Below, piece by piece: positions 1 through 11,650 of a stretch of 64,000 nucleotides of DNA. The notes under the pieces were generated by a model. The model had not been told where the DNA came from. It searched no databases and saw nothing but the letters and a program-made list of their open reading frames with translations. How positions within the stretch are numbered: the stretch's first letter is position 1; every line of letters begins with the position of its first letter. The stretch is taken from the NCBI GenBank assembly GCA_963662155.1, contig OY759263.1, positions 39,085,091 to 39,149,090 on the forward strand, written 5' to 3'. The stretch comes from Lamellibrachia columna (taxonomy: Eukaryota; Annelida; Polychaeta; Sabellida; Siboglinidae). A program made the position numbers and the translations under genes.

Positions 1-1460
1 TGTCAGGGAGGGCTGTCCCGGATGGTTCGGCCCATGACAGGTTCAGCCTACGCCGACGGATGGTTTGGCCCAGTCGCTTCGGTCCATGCTGACGCATAGT
101 TTGGCCCACTTCACTGAAAACTGTGTTGCTATTGAATTTAGCTACGGTTAATTCGACCCACACTAGTAGCGGAATTTTAAGCGGCGGAATTCTAAGAATA
201 GTATTTTGGCCCCTGGTCGAAATTGTGGTAGTAGTATATAATTATTATAAGCAATATCCACAAAATAACGGAAAGTGCATGACATAATACAATAATGATC
301 CAAACTGAAGTAATTAATGTCCATGAATAAAAAATAATAATTTGTTGTGCGGGCATGTGCTATTGCATCTGTATGTTTTTTCAAGATTAATTAATTAGAA
401 TATTTGTTTGAAAATGCTAATAATTTAGTGTATAGCATTTCCCACTTACAATACACAAGTCGCAAATAGTCAAGTCGGTCAAATTAGCGAAACTAACAAA
501 AGTAATATTAAATAAGGTTCATGGAACACATTTCCCAGTTACAATACGATAGTCGTATCAGCTCACGGAGCCTGCTGGCACCGGTTGCATACACGGTTCA
601 TTTGGCCCTTGCGAGTGAGAATATTTCATGGTTCATCGGTTGCCAAAATGGTTGGTTCGGCCCATGGGCCGAAACATCCGACACCCACTGTCCCTTCATT
701 GTGTAGACCAACTGGGATATGCCTTGCAAACAGGGGTAGATTAACTGGAGTATACTACGTCTGATGTAATTTGGGCTGTACCAGTCTGAGGAAACCGCCG
801 TTATGATCTACCGAAGCCGCGTCGTTGTGTACTAGTCACGTTGTCGTTGATAACAACCGAACATCCGTTCACGTCCATTCACCGTTCTCTACAATTTCCC
901 CATTCGCTATAACACCATTCAGCGCTTCCAATTTCTATATATATGATACGGGACCTTTATATATGGTACATTGAGAACAAACAGGTCACTTACTTAAAAG
1001 CCATTTTGCTGAGGCTATTGTTCGCTCAGATGTGTAGCTTGTTTGTCGAATGTTTTCCGAATCATGGATGCCTTCAAGCAGGCCGCGGCACAGCTTACCG
1101 AGGTCAACTATGGCGATGCTATCTACGCCTTCTGACGATGTTCCGTCCGTTATTGTTCACCATAACCGGACCATAGCAGTTAACAGGATATGCCGATGAT
1201 TTCTGCGCGCACCCTACCCTTGAACAGCTGATATGAAGGCCACTGCAATCGGTGACGTTCCAGGAAATGGGACGCGACGCTTCCAACTGCAGTGCCATCT
1301 ATAAATATTTGGCCTTCACAGAACTAATGGAGATCGCAACGGTCGCTAGGTGGTGCAACGGTGCACAATTATAACCAAACCGTTGCGTCTAGAGGGTGTA
1401 CCGGGGGATCAACCATAAAAAGCAACGAAGTAAAATGGAATTTACAACGGAAGGTTCAGA
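1..1460. other. No gene seen
   Basis: I see no convincing coding region here. The first 120 bases and 590-690 carry loose repeats of a motif like GGTTCGGCCCATG. Open frames are short and lack any recognisable domain. Confidence 0.5.
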
Positions 1461-1725
1461 GAGACGCAGTATTGTAGTGGTTAACACATCCGCTTTGTAT
1501 GCCAGGGTCCAAGACCCTCACCAGGCAGTGTGGGTAGTGTAAAACAGTACCCCGGCTCTCGACATTGCTTGGAATTGTTTGTATCCCACGTGGCTCGTAT
1601 GATAACGTTAATGAATCCCGACAGTGTAAGTCATGTCGTAAACCGGGTACGTAATACTAAAACAACAAGTGGGATGGCATGCACCCTGCCAGTGACCAGT
1701 CTCAGTGACAGCATAGAAATGTAGG
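1461..1725 (+). mobile_element. Possible tRNA-derived SINE
   Basis: An A-box-like stretch (about 1473-1485, TGTAGTGGTTAAC) is followed about 20 bases later by a B-box-like GGGTCCAAGACCC (1505-1517). This spacing and order are those of a tRNA-type RNA polymerase III promoter. A non-tRNA body follows to about 1725. The B box matches its consensus only in part and no poly-A tail or target duplication is evident, so the call is tentative. A decayed tRNA-like sequence is the main alternative. Confidence 0.35.
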
Positions 1726-2009
1726 CTTGGAGTAGTGTTCTAATGTTCTGAAAAGGTCAAGTGCTATGAAGTTCACAATGAAGCATGATCAATACCCCAT
1801 AAGACCATCATCAGATTCTCATAGCCACAACATATTATAGACAATAGAATATGCGAATTGTTGGGAAGGAAAGACGTTCTGGCACAGCGGAGTAGAACAA
1901 CCAGCACCGTATGCTAGCATTCTACAAGACAGTTGTTTCACGGAATCATTCGGATGCATTATAATTTAATCAACACTATTTGGTTGGATATTAAGAAGTG
2001 TTTGTGAAT

Positions 2010-2330
2010 AAAAAAAAATGAGTTCATTCCCGGCCTTCCCAGCCAACTTCACTTCTTCTCCGACAGTTCTTTAAGTATACCTATATATAGTGGTCTGCCT
2101 CGCCTCCTTTTTTCACGTGGTGTCCATTTGAAAGCGGCATGTGGAAGACTAATAGTGTCCATGCGGAGAACATGGTCAAGCCATGTCAACCTTCTTGCTT
2201 CACCTCATCGACGATGTTGTTGATGTTGATGCGTTCAGAGATTTCTTTGTCTATCAACCGCAAAGTGCCACAAACTAACCTTCGATATGGCCACAGTTAA
2301 CAATAGGCCTGGGTCATTCTCCAGATAGAG
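2010..2330 (-). pseudogene. LINE reverse-transcriptase C-terminal remnant
   Basis: Read on the minus strand, about 2210 down to 2030 encodes a run containing WLDHVLRMD, then AAFKWTPREKRRRGRP. This is the conserved tail that follows the reverse-transcriptase domain of many endonuclease LINEs (an arginine-rich GKRxRGRP-like block after a W-L-x-H-V-L-R-M block). Stops interrupt it and no upstream RT domain is recognisable, so this is a 5'-truncated decayed copy. The assignment rests on the motif pair alone. Confidence 0.5.
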
Positions 2331-2548
2331 TATCCTTTCTATGTAGACATTTTGGCAGAGGCAACATAGTCGGAAAATATCCTGTTGTGGCTAAGATGAG
2401 TGCGCACCTATCAGACGAAGACAGTGGGCAGAGCTGAATCTGCCAGATTCGTGTAATTTCAGGGTTATGTTAATCATGACGTCATCTCTATGTTGTCATT
2501 GGTGTTGTGGACGGACAATACCAGCTTGCATATCCATATGATATGTAG

Positions 2549-2708
2549 ATACGACACACTGCCTGTAGAATGGATCATTATATATATATATTATATATAT
2601 ATATATATATACATACATACAATGATCCATTCTACAGGCAGTATATATATATATATATATTTATATATTATAGACAGTGATCCATTCTACAGGCAGTGTG
2701 TCAGTAGA

Positions 2709-2790
<82 letters not shown>

Positions 2791-2825
2791 GACAGTGATC
2801 CACTCTACAGGCAGTGTGTCGTATC
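2549..2825. repeat. TA-rich hairpin with 30-bp inverted ends
   Basis: Positions 2549-2578 and 2796-2825 are reverse complements with about one mismatch. Two further copies of the right-arm motif (GATCCATTCTACAGGCAGT) lie inside, near 2622-2642 and 2680-2699, separated by (TA)n tracts. The whole block could fold into a cruciform. It may be a MITE-like element expanded by TA slippage. Open frames across it are translations of (TA)n and are not genes. Confidence 0.75.
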
Positions 2826-2827
2826 GC

Positions 2828-3294
2828 TATTGTATGTACAGCAAATTAAGCCATCGGATGCTAGAAAGCACATGGTAATCAGTATCAATAACATGCAATT
2901 TCTTTTAGAGGGATAAACGTTTTTTTTACTCCTGATCGTTGCATTCGTGTCTGCGTATAAATAAATAAATGACACTAAGAAGCTATGTGCAGGGACTTTC
3001 ATTGGCTCTGGCAATCAAAATGAGGGGTATAATACGTGACAGGAATGACACCAGTGACAACTTGCTATGAATCGCCATACTTTATTGCGCGGAGGTGGAT
3101 TGCACAATGATATGACTGCCATATTTGAATTCAACAATTTCCGAACTTTCATCCGAAAGCAGCTTTTCTCTTGAGAGGTGATCTTGTCATTTGTAAATTT
3201 GATAGCACCATTGGCACATAATAAACATACGCACTGATTCAACACACTTTGTGATTTAAGAAGACCAAATTAAGAAAATATTCTCGATTCGACT
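2828..3294. other. No gene seen
   Basis: Ordinary AT-rich intergenic sequence. The short open frames here show no domain or signal peptide that I recognise. Confidence 0.5.
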
Positions 3295-3955
3295 TCTCGT
3301 GTACGACGGTGCTCCTGCCGACACGACTCGTGTACGACGGGGCTCCTGCCGACACGACTCGTGTACGACGGGGCTCCTGCCGACACGACTCGTGTACGAC
3401 GGTGCTCCTGCCGACACGACTCGTGTACGACGGGGCTCCTGCCGACACGACTCGTGTACGACGGGGCTCCTGCCGACACGACTCGTGTACGACGGGGCTC
3501 CTGCCGACACGACTCGTGTACGACGGGGCTCCTGCCGACACGACTCGTGTAAGACGGGGCTCCTGCCGACACGACTCGTGTACGACGGGGCTCCTGCCGA
3601 CACGACTCGTGTACGACGGGGCTCCTGCCGACACGACTCGTGTACGACGGGGCTCCTGCCGACAGGACTCGTGTAAGACGGGGCTCCTGCCGACACGACT
3701 CGTGTACGACGGGGCTCCTGCCGACACGACTCGTGTAAGACGGGGCTCCTGCCGACACGACTCGTGTAAGACGGGGCTCCTGCCGACACGACTCGTGTAA
3801 GACGGGGCTCCTGCTGACACGACTCGTGTAAGACGGGGCTCCTGCCGACACGACTAGTGTAAGACGGGGCTCCTGCCGACACGATTCGTGTAAGACGGGA
3901 CTCCTGCCGACACGACTCGTGTAAAACGGTGCTCCTGCCGACAAGATTCGTGAAC
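3295..3955. repeat. 31-bp minisatellite, about 21 units
   Basis: A 31-bp unit containing TACGACGGGGCTCCTGCC and ACACGACTC repeats about 21 times. TAC/TAA variants alternate by block: TAC dominates the left half and TAA the right. Because 31 is not a multiple of 3, each strand reads through all three frames in turn, so long open frames arise on both strands. None is a gene. Confidence 0.95.
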
Positions 3956-4200
3956 GCGGGGCTCCTGTACCAATCAGAAATGCTCCCGATTTTAATGAAG
4001 CTCCGAAATCACGCAGAATAACACCAATGATAAAAAAAATCGAAGACACTGATTCCCGACAAAATATCTGCTCAGTAATTAAACATAACTCGTCGAGTTT
4101 GACTATGTTCCTGTTATAGGAAGCATTCGCTTTATTTTTTGTTACATACCAAAGTATTTGCTTTAGTGGGTGTAAGATGACAAGTCGACCGATAGACACG

Positions 4201-4809
4201 TGTAACCGGCATGGTTACTGGAAATTTAGTAATTTATAATTGCCCCACCAATCACCCCACCGGTCACCCAGCAAAGGTCACGTGAGGATACCTGAGGAGC
4301 ACAGGGTTGATGGTGCCATTACTTGCCACCATATGGCAGCACCCTGGGTAATCTATAGATAATCTAGTTAATTAGTTATTATTATTATAACTATTTGTCT
4401 TATGGTTAATTGCATTTATTGTGTCCATTGCTGGTCCTGTTACTAATAATTAAGTTGTTTAAATAAAAAAAATTACCCAAGAGACAGTGGTCACACGTGG
4501 TCAGGGGAGGGGCTGTGTCCCAGTGGGCCAGGCTGATCCCACTGTCAACAAGACAACAACAACCCTGTTTTGGTAAGTTTCTAAATACTTTGTTATACCT
4601 TAGAAAATGAATTCTTTCAATTTACAATGGTACCAAAATGTCTACTAGAGAATCTTCCATCTTTCTATGTAAACATATTTATATGTTCAGTTGTAATTAC
4701 TTAATAGTGACTCAGATTACTGATGTGCTAAGAAGATGGGGAGCAAATGAACTGTCTGGACTTTAGGGAGGAATGTCTCCACCAGCTGTCTGTTAGCAGC
4801 TAGGGCTTA
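4201..4809 (+). repeat. Gypsy long terminal repeat, left copy
   Basis: Begins TGTAACCGG and contains an A-run after TTTAAATAAAA, plus GGTAAGT, which looks like a splice donor. It matches 8903-9514 up to CTAGGGCTT, then diverges. No terminal CA is seen at that point, so either the true LTR is longer and the right copy is truncated, or the duplicated block includes part of the leader. Confidence 0.85.
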
Positions 4810-5432
4810 ATGACATTTTGAAAGCTTGTAGCAAGTAGCTGGTAGAACAGGTTAGAAAGTTAAGTTTATTCATGTTTAGTACTGTTACATATAGTTAATG
4901 TATTATTATAGACAAAATACATTATGCAGGGACTGTGCATGTGTGGTATAATTATATAACATTCTGTACAGTTAAGCCAGAATCAGACTGGAGCACTCTC
5001 CCTCTCTTTGATGTTGTCGTGATTAATCACCATGTGGCACTGGCTGGGTAGGGTGTGTGAAATATTCCCAAGGGACAAGTGCTTGAGAGCAAGCTGGGGC
5101 CACACTAGATAGTAACTTATAAACAGGGATTTAGTGTTGGTTTGATCATTTAATGTAGTATTGGTATCTTGATACATTTCTGGTGACACAATTGTGTTAG
5201 CATACATATAATAATGTAGTTAGTCACTCTTTTGTTTATTCATTTACAACTGATAATTGGTTGTATATCATTTACAGGTGCAGATGACTCCCTGTAAAAT
5301 GCAGGATGTGGTTGCACCGAGTCGGTGCTCAGACACAGTTTTACATTTTTTATTAGGCCTGCAGTGCCCAGTTGGGGTGAGCATTGTTATTTTGGTTTTA
5401 TGGGTTGTCATGAAGTATTACTATTAGGTTAG
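4810..5432 (+). other. Gypsy leader region, no gag found
   Basis: This stretch should hold the primer-binding site and gag but shows neither. A possible splice acceptor (ATCATTTACAG) ends near 5278. The coding sequence resumes only inside reverse transcriptase at about 5433. Confidence 0.5.
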
Positions 5433-8400
5433 GAAACATTTCATTTGACGGTCATCCATAACCATCTGAAGACAATCAAAGACACCTTCCCGTTACCAAG
5501 AGTAGATGAATGCTTGGAGGCCCTCACTGGAGCAAAATATTTCAGTACCTTGGATCTGGCCCATGGCTATTATCAGTGTGCCATCGACGCCAGAGATGTG
5601 CCAAAGACGGCATTCCGGGTGGGAAATAGTGGACCTTATGAGTTCACTAGGATGCCCATGGGACTCTGCAATGCTCCAGCAACTTTCTCCCGCCTGATGG
5701 ATCATGTATTGGGAAATGAGAATTTCCATTCTCTTCTCATCTACTTGGATGATGTTCTAGTTTTCGGAAAATCAGTGGAGGAGATGGACCTAGTATTCAG
5801 TAAATTACGGGCCTTTGGACTCAAGATTAAGCCACAGAAATGTAGCTTGTTCAGGCAAGAAGTTAAATTCTTGGGACATATCGTGTCTGCAGAAGGAGTC
5901 GCAACAGACCCAGACAAAATAAAGGCGGTACAAGAATGGCAAGAGCCAAAGAGTGAGAGCGATCTACGATCCTTCCTTGGATTGGCAGGGTACTATCGCA
6001 GATATGTATCTTCCTTTGCCCAGATAGCAAAGCCTCTCCACCAGTGCATAGGCAAAGCAACCAACTCGAAGAAGGGTACCAGGAGAAAGACACCACGGGA
6101 AACCAACTCTTCCATGAAAAGTGGAATCGAGATTGTAGTCTGGCATTCCAGAGGTTGAAGGAGCCGTTGACCAGTGCTCCTGTGTTAGCCTACCCAGACT
6201 TCTCGAAGCTGTTCATTGTCGAGACCGATGCCAGCTTCCAAGGGTTGGGTGCGGTACTTTCTCAAGAACATGGAGTTATTGCATACGCTAGTCGCGGTTT
6301 GAGGCCGGCGGAGAGGAATGATGCCAATTATAGCTCCATGAAGTTAGAACTACTTGCGCTGAAATGGGCCGTCACGGATAAGTTCCGTCCCTACCTACTC
6401 GGGTCGCAATTCACAGTCTATACAGATAATAATCCCTTGAGCTATATTCAAACATCAAAGCTGGGAGCTACGGAGTTGCGTTGGGTTGCCCAGCTTGCTC
6501 AGTTTGACTTCAGTATCAAATACCGCAGTGGTCGTACTAATGCCAGTGCTGATGCACTCAGTCGGAAGACGTGGCATGGAGAACCAGTGGTAGCTGTAGT
6601 GGAAACGAACTCTGTAGCAGTGGAATTGACCGAGTTGGTAGTGGATCAAACAGTGGTGGGTACGTTGTCTACATCTGCAATACCCAACGAGATTCAAGAG
6701 CGACACCAAGTGATGATGGAAAGCGTAGAGGAAAATATGACAGCAGCAGCATTGGGCCAAGAAGCCAAACAGATGGGAGCAGTATCCCCACTTCCAGGGT
6801 ATACCAAGCAGCAACTTGCTGATTTACAGGGTCAAGACCCTATTTTGAGTAAAGTCGTGGCTGTGTGGAGGAAAGGCACAAGGCCAGCTCGGACTGAACT
6901 GCAGAAGATGCCAGTAGTTGCTTGTCATTGGTACAACAAATGGGAACAATTTGTGTGTATGGACAACGTTCTATATGTTGAGTCCTTTGAGAATGGGGAA
7001 GGAACGCTACAGCTTGCGTTGCCAACCAGTTTGAGACAGCCAGTACTGGAAGCTCTTCACGATGGAAGTGGACATCAGGGAAGAGATAGGACTCTTGCTC
7101 TGGTAAGAAAGAGAGCATTCTGGCCTGGAATGAGCAAAGATGTGAACTCGTATTGTGCCAGTTGTTCAAGATGCTGTACGGCAAAGGCGCTAAGACCTAC
7201 GGTGAAACCCAGCATGGGCCATATTTTAGCGGAGAAACCCCTCCAGTTAGTGGCAATAGATTTCACTATGTTAGAAAAGGATGGACGTGAAAATGTCCTA
7301 ACTATGACAGATGCCTTCAGCAAATTCACTGTGGCAATTCCAACAAAAGATCAAAAAGCGTCTACAGTAGCGAAGGTTTTGACTCAAAATTGGTTTTATC
7401 GGTATGGGGTCCCTAGACGCATCCATAGCGACCAGGGAAGACATTTCGAGAGCGATGTAGTTAAGGCTCTGTGTTCTGTTTATGGAATAAAGAAGTCGCG
7501 CACCACTACGTATCATCCGGAAGGGAATGGCCAGTGCGAACGATTCAATCGTACGATGCACGATCTACTGCGGTCTCTGCCGCCAGAACGGAAGAGACAA
7601 TGGCCACGTTATTTGCAGGAGCTGGTCTTTGCGTACAATTCTACACCCCACGCTGCCACCGGCTTCTCACCTTACTTCTTGATGTTCGGGCAAGAGCCCA
7701 GACTTCCCGTAGATGAGCTACTGGATGGGGATAGCCCTTCGTCACACATAGGTAAAGGGTATGGTGATTGGGTACAGGAGCATCAGCACAGACTTGGGGC
7801 AGCATTTGAATTAGCTGGACAGAGGTTAGCCAAAGCAGCTGGGATCAGGAAGGCCAGGCTTGACCAGAAGGGATCGGATGCGCCACTGCAGCCTGGGGAT
7901 AGAGTTTTTCTTAGGAATAGAGGAATCCTAGGACGAAATAAAATCCAGGATCGGTGGGTGGCTATTCCATACAGAGTCGAAGAAAGGATGAGTCCAAATA
8001 GTCATTTATATCGTGTCCATCGGTTCGATGGTCTGGGACAAGTCAGGGTGGTGCATCGCTCTGCGATACTGGATATTAAGGATATACGGATCCCTAATGA
8101 GAACACTGCTAAGGCACCAGAAGAGAGAAAACAGTTGCGGAAACATGAAACAGATGGACACGGGGAGTCAATCTCGGAGGGTAGCTCCACACCAGTCAAC
8201 AGGTGGATGATAATTCGCAATGGAAATTACCATGAAGAGGAACTTCCGATCTCCCCTACTCCACCAGTGTTTCATCCAGCACATCTCGAGGGGCATAACA
8301 GTTTGAAGGAAGAGGAATCACCGACACCCATTCCTACAATAGACAAGTCACACCAGAGTGACCCGACAACGGCTCTGGAAACCAGGGGTGATCGGCAAGC

Positions 8401-8749
8401 CCAGGCTGAATATGTGGGGTGGAGTGGTACCCAGGCGCGCAGCTGTTTGTCTGTAGATTCAGACAGCAATGGTTCTTCGGAGCCATTTCTGAGACAGTCT
8501 CGCCGGAAGCGTTTCGTCAAGATCAAGAGCCGGTCTGAGCGCCCTAGGCGATCGACTTCCATATCAACGGCCGGATCAGCAGATGAGAATGAAACAGTGA
8601 CACTTAGGAGAACTAAGCGTTCCACTGCTGGCCGCAACCCAAATCCCTATAATCTGCCACGGTCTGCTGCTCTCCAGACGACAGAGCTATTGGTGCAACC
8701 ATCGTTTGGCGAATTGAGTGAAGCTATGTCAAGCTTAGGAGCCGAGTAG
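5433..8749 (+). pseudogene. pol: Gypsy pol: RT (partial), RNase H, integrase
   Basis: The first frame (to about 6060) starts within reverse transcriptase: TFPLPRVDE, then the active-site YLDDVLVF, then KFLGHIVS and FLGLAGYYRRYV. A frameshift between about 6050 and 6115 leads to a frame open to 8749. That frame holds RNase H (ETDASFQGLGAVLS; YTDNNPLSY; ADALSR), a zinc-binding HHCC integrase head (about 7060-7175) and the integrase core. The core acidic residues are visible in VAIDFT, HSDQGRHF and GNGQCERFNRT. A long basic tail follows. The amino end of RT and everything upstream are deleted. Codon integrity over 2.6 kb agrees with recent insertion. The element cannot make its own gag. Confidence 0.9.
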
Positions 8750-8902
8750 AGCTCAAAGTTAGGCTCCATGTTACAGACAGCTTGGTTGCAGTCGCAGGCA
8801 GCAACATCTAACAATAATCATATATAGATCACTATTGCAAAAAAAGTTTGGTTATATTTGTTCAGTTGCTCATGGGATAGCAACAATTTAATCAGGTGGG
8901 TA

Positions 8903-9514
8903 TGTAACCGGCATGGTTACTGGAAATTTAGTAATTTATAATTGCCCCACCAATCACCCCACCGGTCACCCAGCAAAGGTCACGTGAGGATACCTGAGGA
9001 GCACAGGGTTGATGGTGCCATTACTTGCCACCATATGGCAGCACCCTGGGTAATCTATAGATAATCTAGTTAATTAGTTATTATTATTATAACTATTTGT
9101 CTTATGGTTAATTGCATTTATTGTGTCCATTGCTGGTCCTGTTACTAATAATTAAGTTGTTTAAATAAAAAAAAAAAAATTACCCAAGAGACAGTGGTCA
9201 CATGTGGTCAGGGGATGGGCTGTGTCCCAGTGGGCCAGGCTGATCACACTGTTAACAAGACAACAACAACCCTGTTTTGGTAAGTTTCTAAATACTTTGT
9301 TATACCTTAGAAAATGAATTCTTTCAATTTACAATGGTACCAAAATGTCTACTAGAGAATCTTCCATCTTTCTATGTAAACATATTTATATGTTCAGTTG
9401 TAATTACTTAATAGTGACTCAGATTACTGATGTGCTAAGAAGATGGGGAGCAAATGAACTGTCTGGACTTTAGGGAGGAATGTCTCCACCAGCTGTCTGT
9501 TAGCAGCTAGGGCT
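8903..9514 (+). repeat. Gypsy long terminal repeat, right copy
   Basis: It is near-identical to 4201-4809. Visible changes are a longer A-run, CACG to CATG, GAGG to GATG, and two other substitutions. It is preceded by a weak purine tract (AGGTGGG). Similarity stops at 9514. Confidence 0.85.
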
Positions 9515-9576
9515 TCAAATGCACAATTCAGTTGCAATAACACAAAAGTGGTAAACAACAATGGCGTTGCCCAGCC

Positions 9577-9582
9577 AACGAA
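9577..9582. other. Polinton target-site duplication, left (AACGAA)
   Basis: AACGAA directly precedes the element terminus AGTAGTAGG and is repeated at 28179-28184. Six bases is the duplication length known for Polinton/Maverick elements. Confidence 0.9.
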
Positions 9583-9649
9583 AGTAGTAGGTTAGTCTTT
9601 TACAAGGATTAATTGTGGGTCGATTTTTTGTGGTAGCTAAAAATAGACA

Positions 9650-9745
9650 TTGGGAAAAACCCACATATCGCTGACGTGGCGATTAGTTGAGGAAAACCCA
9701 CATATCGCTGACGTGGGGGTTAGTTGGGGAAAACCCACTTTACGA
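9650..9745. repeat. Subterminal repeat pair in left TIR
   Basis: Two copies of a unit of about 43 bp containing AACCCACATATCGCTGACGTGG lie about 70 bp inside the terminus, with a partial third (GGGGAAAACCCAC). The mirror set is at about 28012-28115. The position suggests binding sites for integrase or terminal-protein functions (inference only). Confidence 0.7.
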
Positions 9746-10132
9746 ATAAGCAACTATACAAATGAGTTTCATTCATAAAAATCGTGCATGATTAATGAGG
9801 TAAGGAGGATGAATGGCTCGTGGGTCTATGTGGAGGGAGTAGGGTATATGCTCGCGTTTCGCTGAATACAGCGGGCTACATTCCATGTTAGGAATGCGGT
9901 CGTGTTGTATCCCATACTATGACACCGTTCTGCCGCGTTCCCGAAAGGACGCATTAAGGCGATACTAACATACCCACTATTGGATTTTTTTTACTCGGGA
10001 AATGCGCGTTTTAAATAACCTGGCTATATGTAGTCATTTTAGCGCTGTAGTTAAAGCGTTGGTTCGCCCACTGGATGTATGCAAGTCTGAACAAGTTGAA
10101 AGATAAACCCGTCATTTGCACAATGCTGTGCA

Positions 10133-10380
10133 CTATTTTTTTAATCTATGCCAGCTATGATGAAATTCGAGTTTCATTATTATTATTTTTGTTGTTTCTC
10201 TAAAAAGAGTAGACCACGTGACGTCTTGTCTGGCTAATAAAGACAGCGAGTACGCATAAACGAGTTGACCTATATGCGTACATATAACATATTTAGGGCA
10301 TTGGTTATCGTATGAGTCATACATAGCACGAGTAATGAGAAAGAGTACCGATTTGTCGAAGAAAATACCGCTTTTATATG
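10133..10380. other. TIR spacer, no gene
   Basis: Non-coding TIR sequence mirrored at about 27375-27615. The short open frame here has no recognisable domain. Confidence 0.5.
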
Positions 10381-10384
10381 TATT

Positions 10385-11650
10385 TTGTCACACTTAGTTA
10401 CGTATGTAATGCTTTTAAGCTAAGCGATTACCACATTTATCTGCATGTTAACACTTTTAAGCTAAGTAAATATAATTTTTATTTTACATGTTAACACATT
10501 TTAGCTACGTAATTACCACACTTGGCTGTGTGTTAGCACATTTAGCATATTAAGTATCACTTTTAATTGCATGTTAACGCTATTTAGCTAAGTATGTACC
10601 ACATTTAGCTGTATGTTAACTGTTTTAACAAAGAAAATATCACTTTTAGTTGTACGTTAACGCTTTTAAGCTTAGTAAGTATCGAATACAACAACATGTT
10701 AATGAGTTTCGCTAAGTAATTATCGCATTTAGCTGTATGTTAGTCCTTATAAGCTAAGTAATTACCACAATTAATTGTAGGTTAACGCCTTTAAGCTCAG
10801 TAATTAACACATTAGCTGTATGTTAGCGATTTTAAGCTAATTAGTTACCATGTTTACCTGCATGTTAACGGTTTTAAGCTAAGCAAATACAAATTTTAGC
10901 TAAGTAATTAGCATGTTTAGCTAAATAAATACCATACTTAGTTGCATGTTAACGCTTTAAGCTAAGTAATTACCACATATGTTAAAACTGTTTAGCTAAG
11001 AAATGATCACATTTAGCTGTACTTTAGCGCTTTTTAGCTAAGTAATTACCACATTTAGCTGTACGCTTTTTAACTAAGTAATTACCGCATTTAGCTGTGT
11101 GTTAACGTTTTTTTAGCTAAGTATTGACCACATTTAGTTGTATGTTAACCCTTTTTAGCTCAGCAATGACCACATTTAGCTGTATGTTAACGTTTTTTAG
11201 CTAACGAATTACCACATTTAGCTGTATGTTAACGCTTTTTAGCTAAGTGATTACTGCATTTAGTTGCATGCTAACGCATTTTAGCTAAGTAATTCCCACA
11301 TTTAGCTGTATGTTAACCCTTTTTAGCTCAGCAATGACCACATTTAGCTGTATGTTAGCGCTTTTTTGCTAATTAATTACCACATTTAGCTGTATGTTAG
11401 CGCTTGTTAACTAAGTAATTAACGCATTTAGCTGTGTGTTAACGTTTTTTTAGCTAAGTATTGATCACATTTAATTGTAGGTTAACCCTTCTTAGCCCAG
11501 CAATGACCACATTTAGCTGTATGTTAACGTTTTTAGCTAACGAATTACTGCATTTAGTTGCATGCTAACGCATTTTAGCTAAGTAATTACCACATTTAGC
11601 TGTATGTTAACGCCTTGAAACTAAGTATTTACCACATTCCCCTGTATGCT
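10385..11650. repeat. About 42-bp tandem array in left TIR, about 30 units
   Basis: A degenerate unit built from TTAGCTGTATGTTAACGC, TTTTAGCTAAG and TAATTACCACAT repeats about 30 times. Each unit contains the self-complementary halves TTAGCT/AGCTAA and often GTTAAC. The mirrored array occupies 26400-27370. There is no coding potential. Confidence 0.9.

Larger units (their letters stand above)
4201..9514 (+). mobile_element. Ty3/gypsy LTR retrotransposon, 5'-internally deleted
   Basis: Direct repeats starting TGTAACCGGC (4201 and 8903) flank a pol region with reverse transcriptase, RNase H and integrase in the Ty3/gypsy order. Gag, protease and the start of reverse transcriptase are missing between 5281 and 5433. 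The two long repeats differ by only about four substitutions and a poly-A length change over about 610 bases, so the insertion is young although the element is incomplete. The element lies 62 bp left of the Polinton target duplication. No matching target duplication of its own is visible on the right, where the repeat ends abruptly. Confidence 0.9.

Noticed and set aside
3239..4199. Long overlapping frames on both strands over the 31-bp array
   Set aside because: Products of a stop-free repeat read in rotating frames. No start context or domain.
5314..5328. GCACCGAGTCGGTGC, identical to a hairpin of the Cas9 tracrRNA
   Set aside because: A 15-base near-palindrome in a retrotransposon leader. 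There are no flanking tracrRNA features, and this is eukaryotic DNA, so it is chance.
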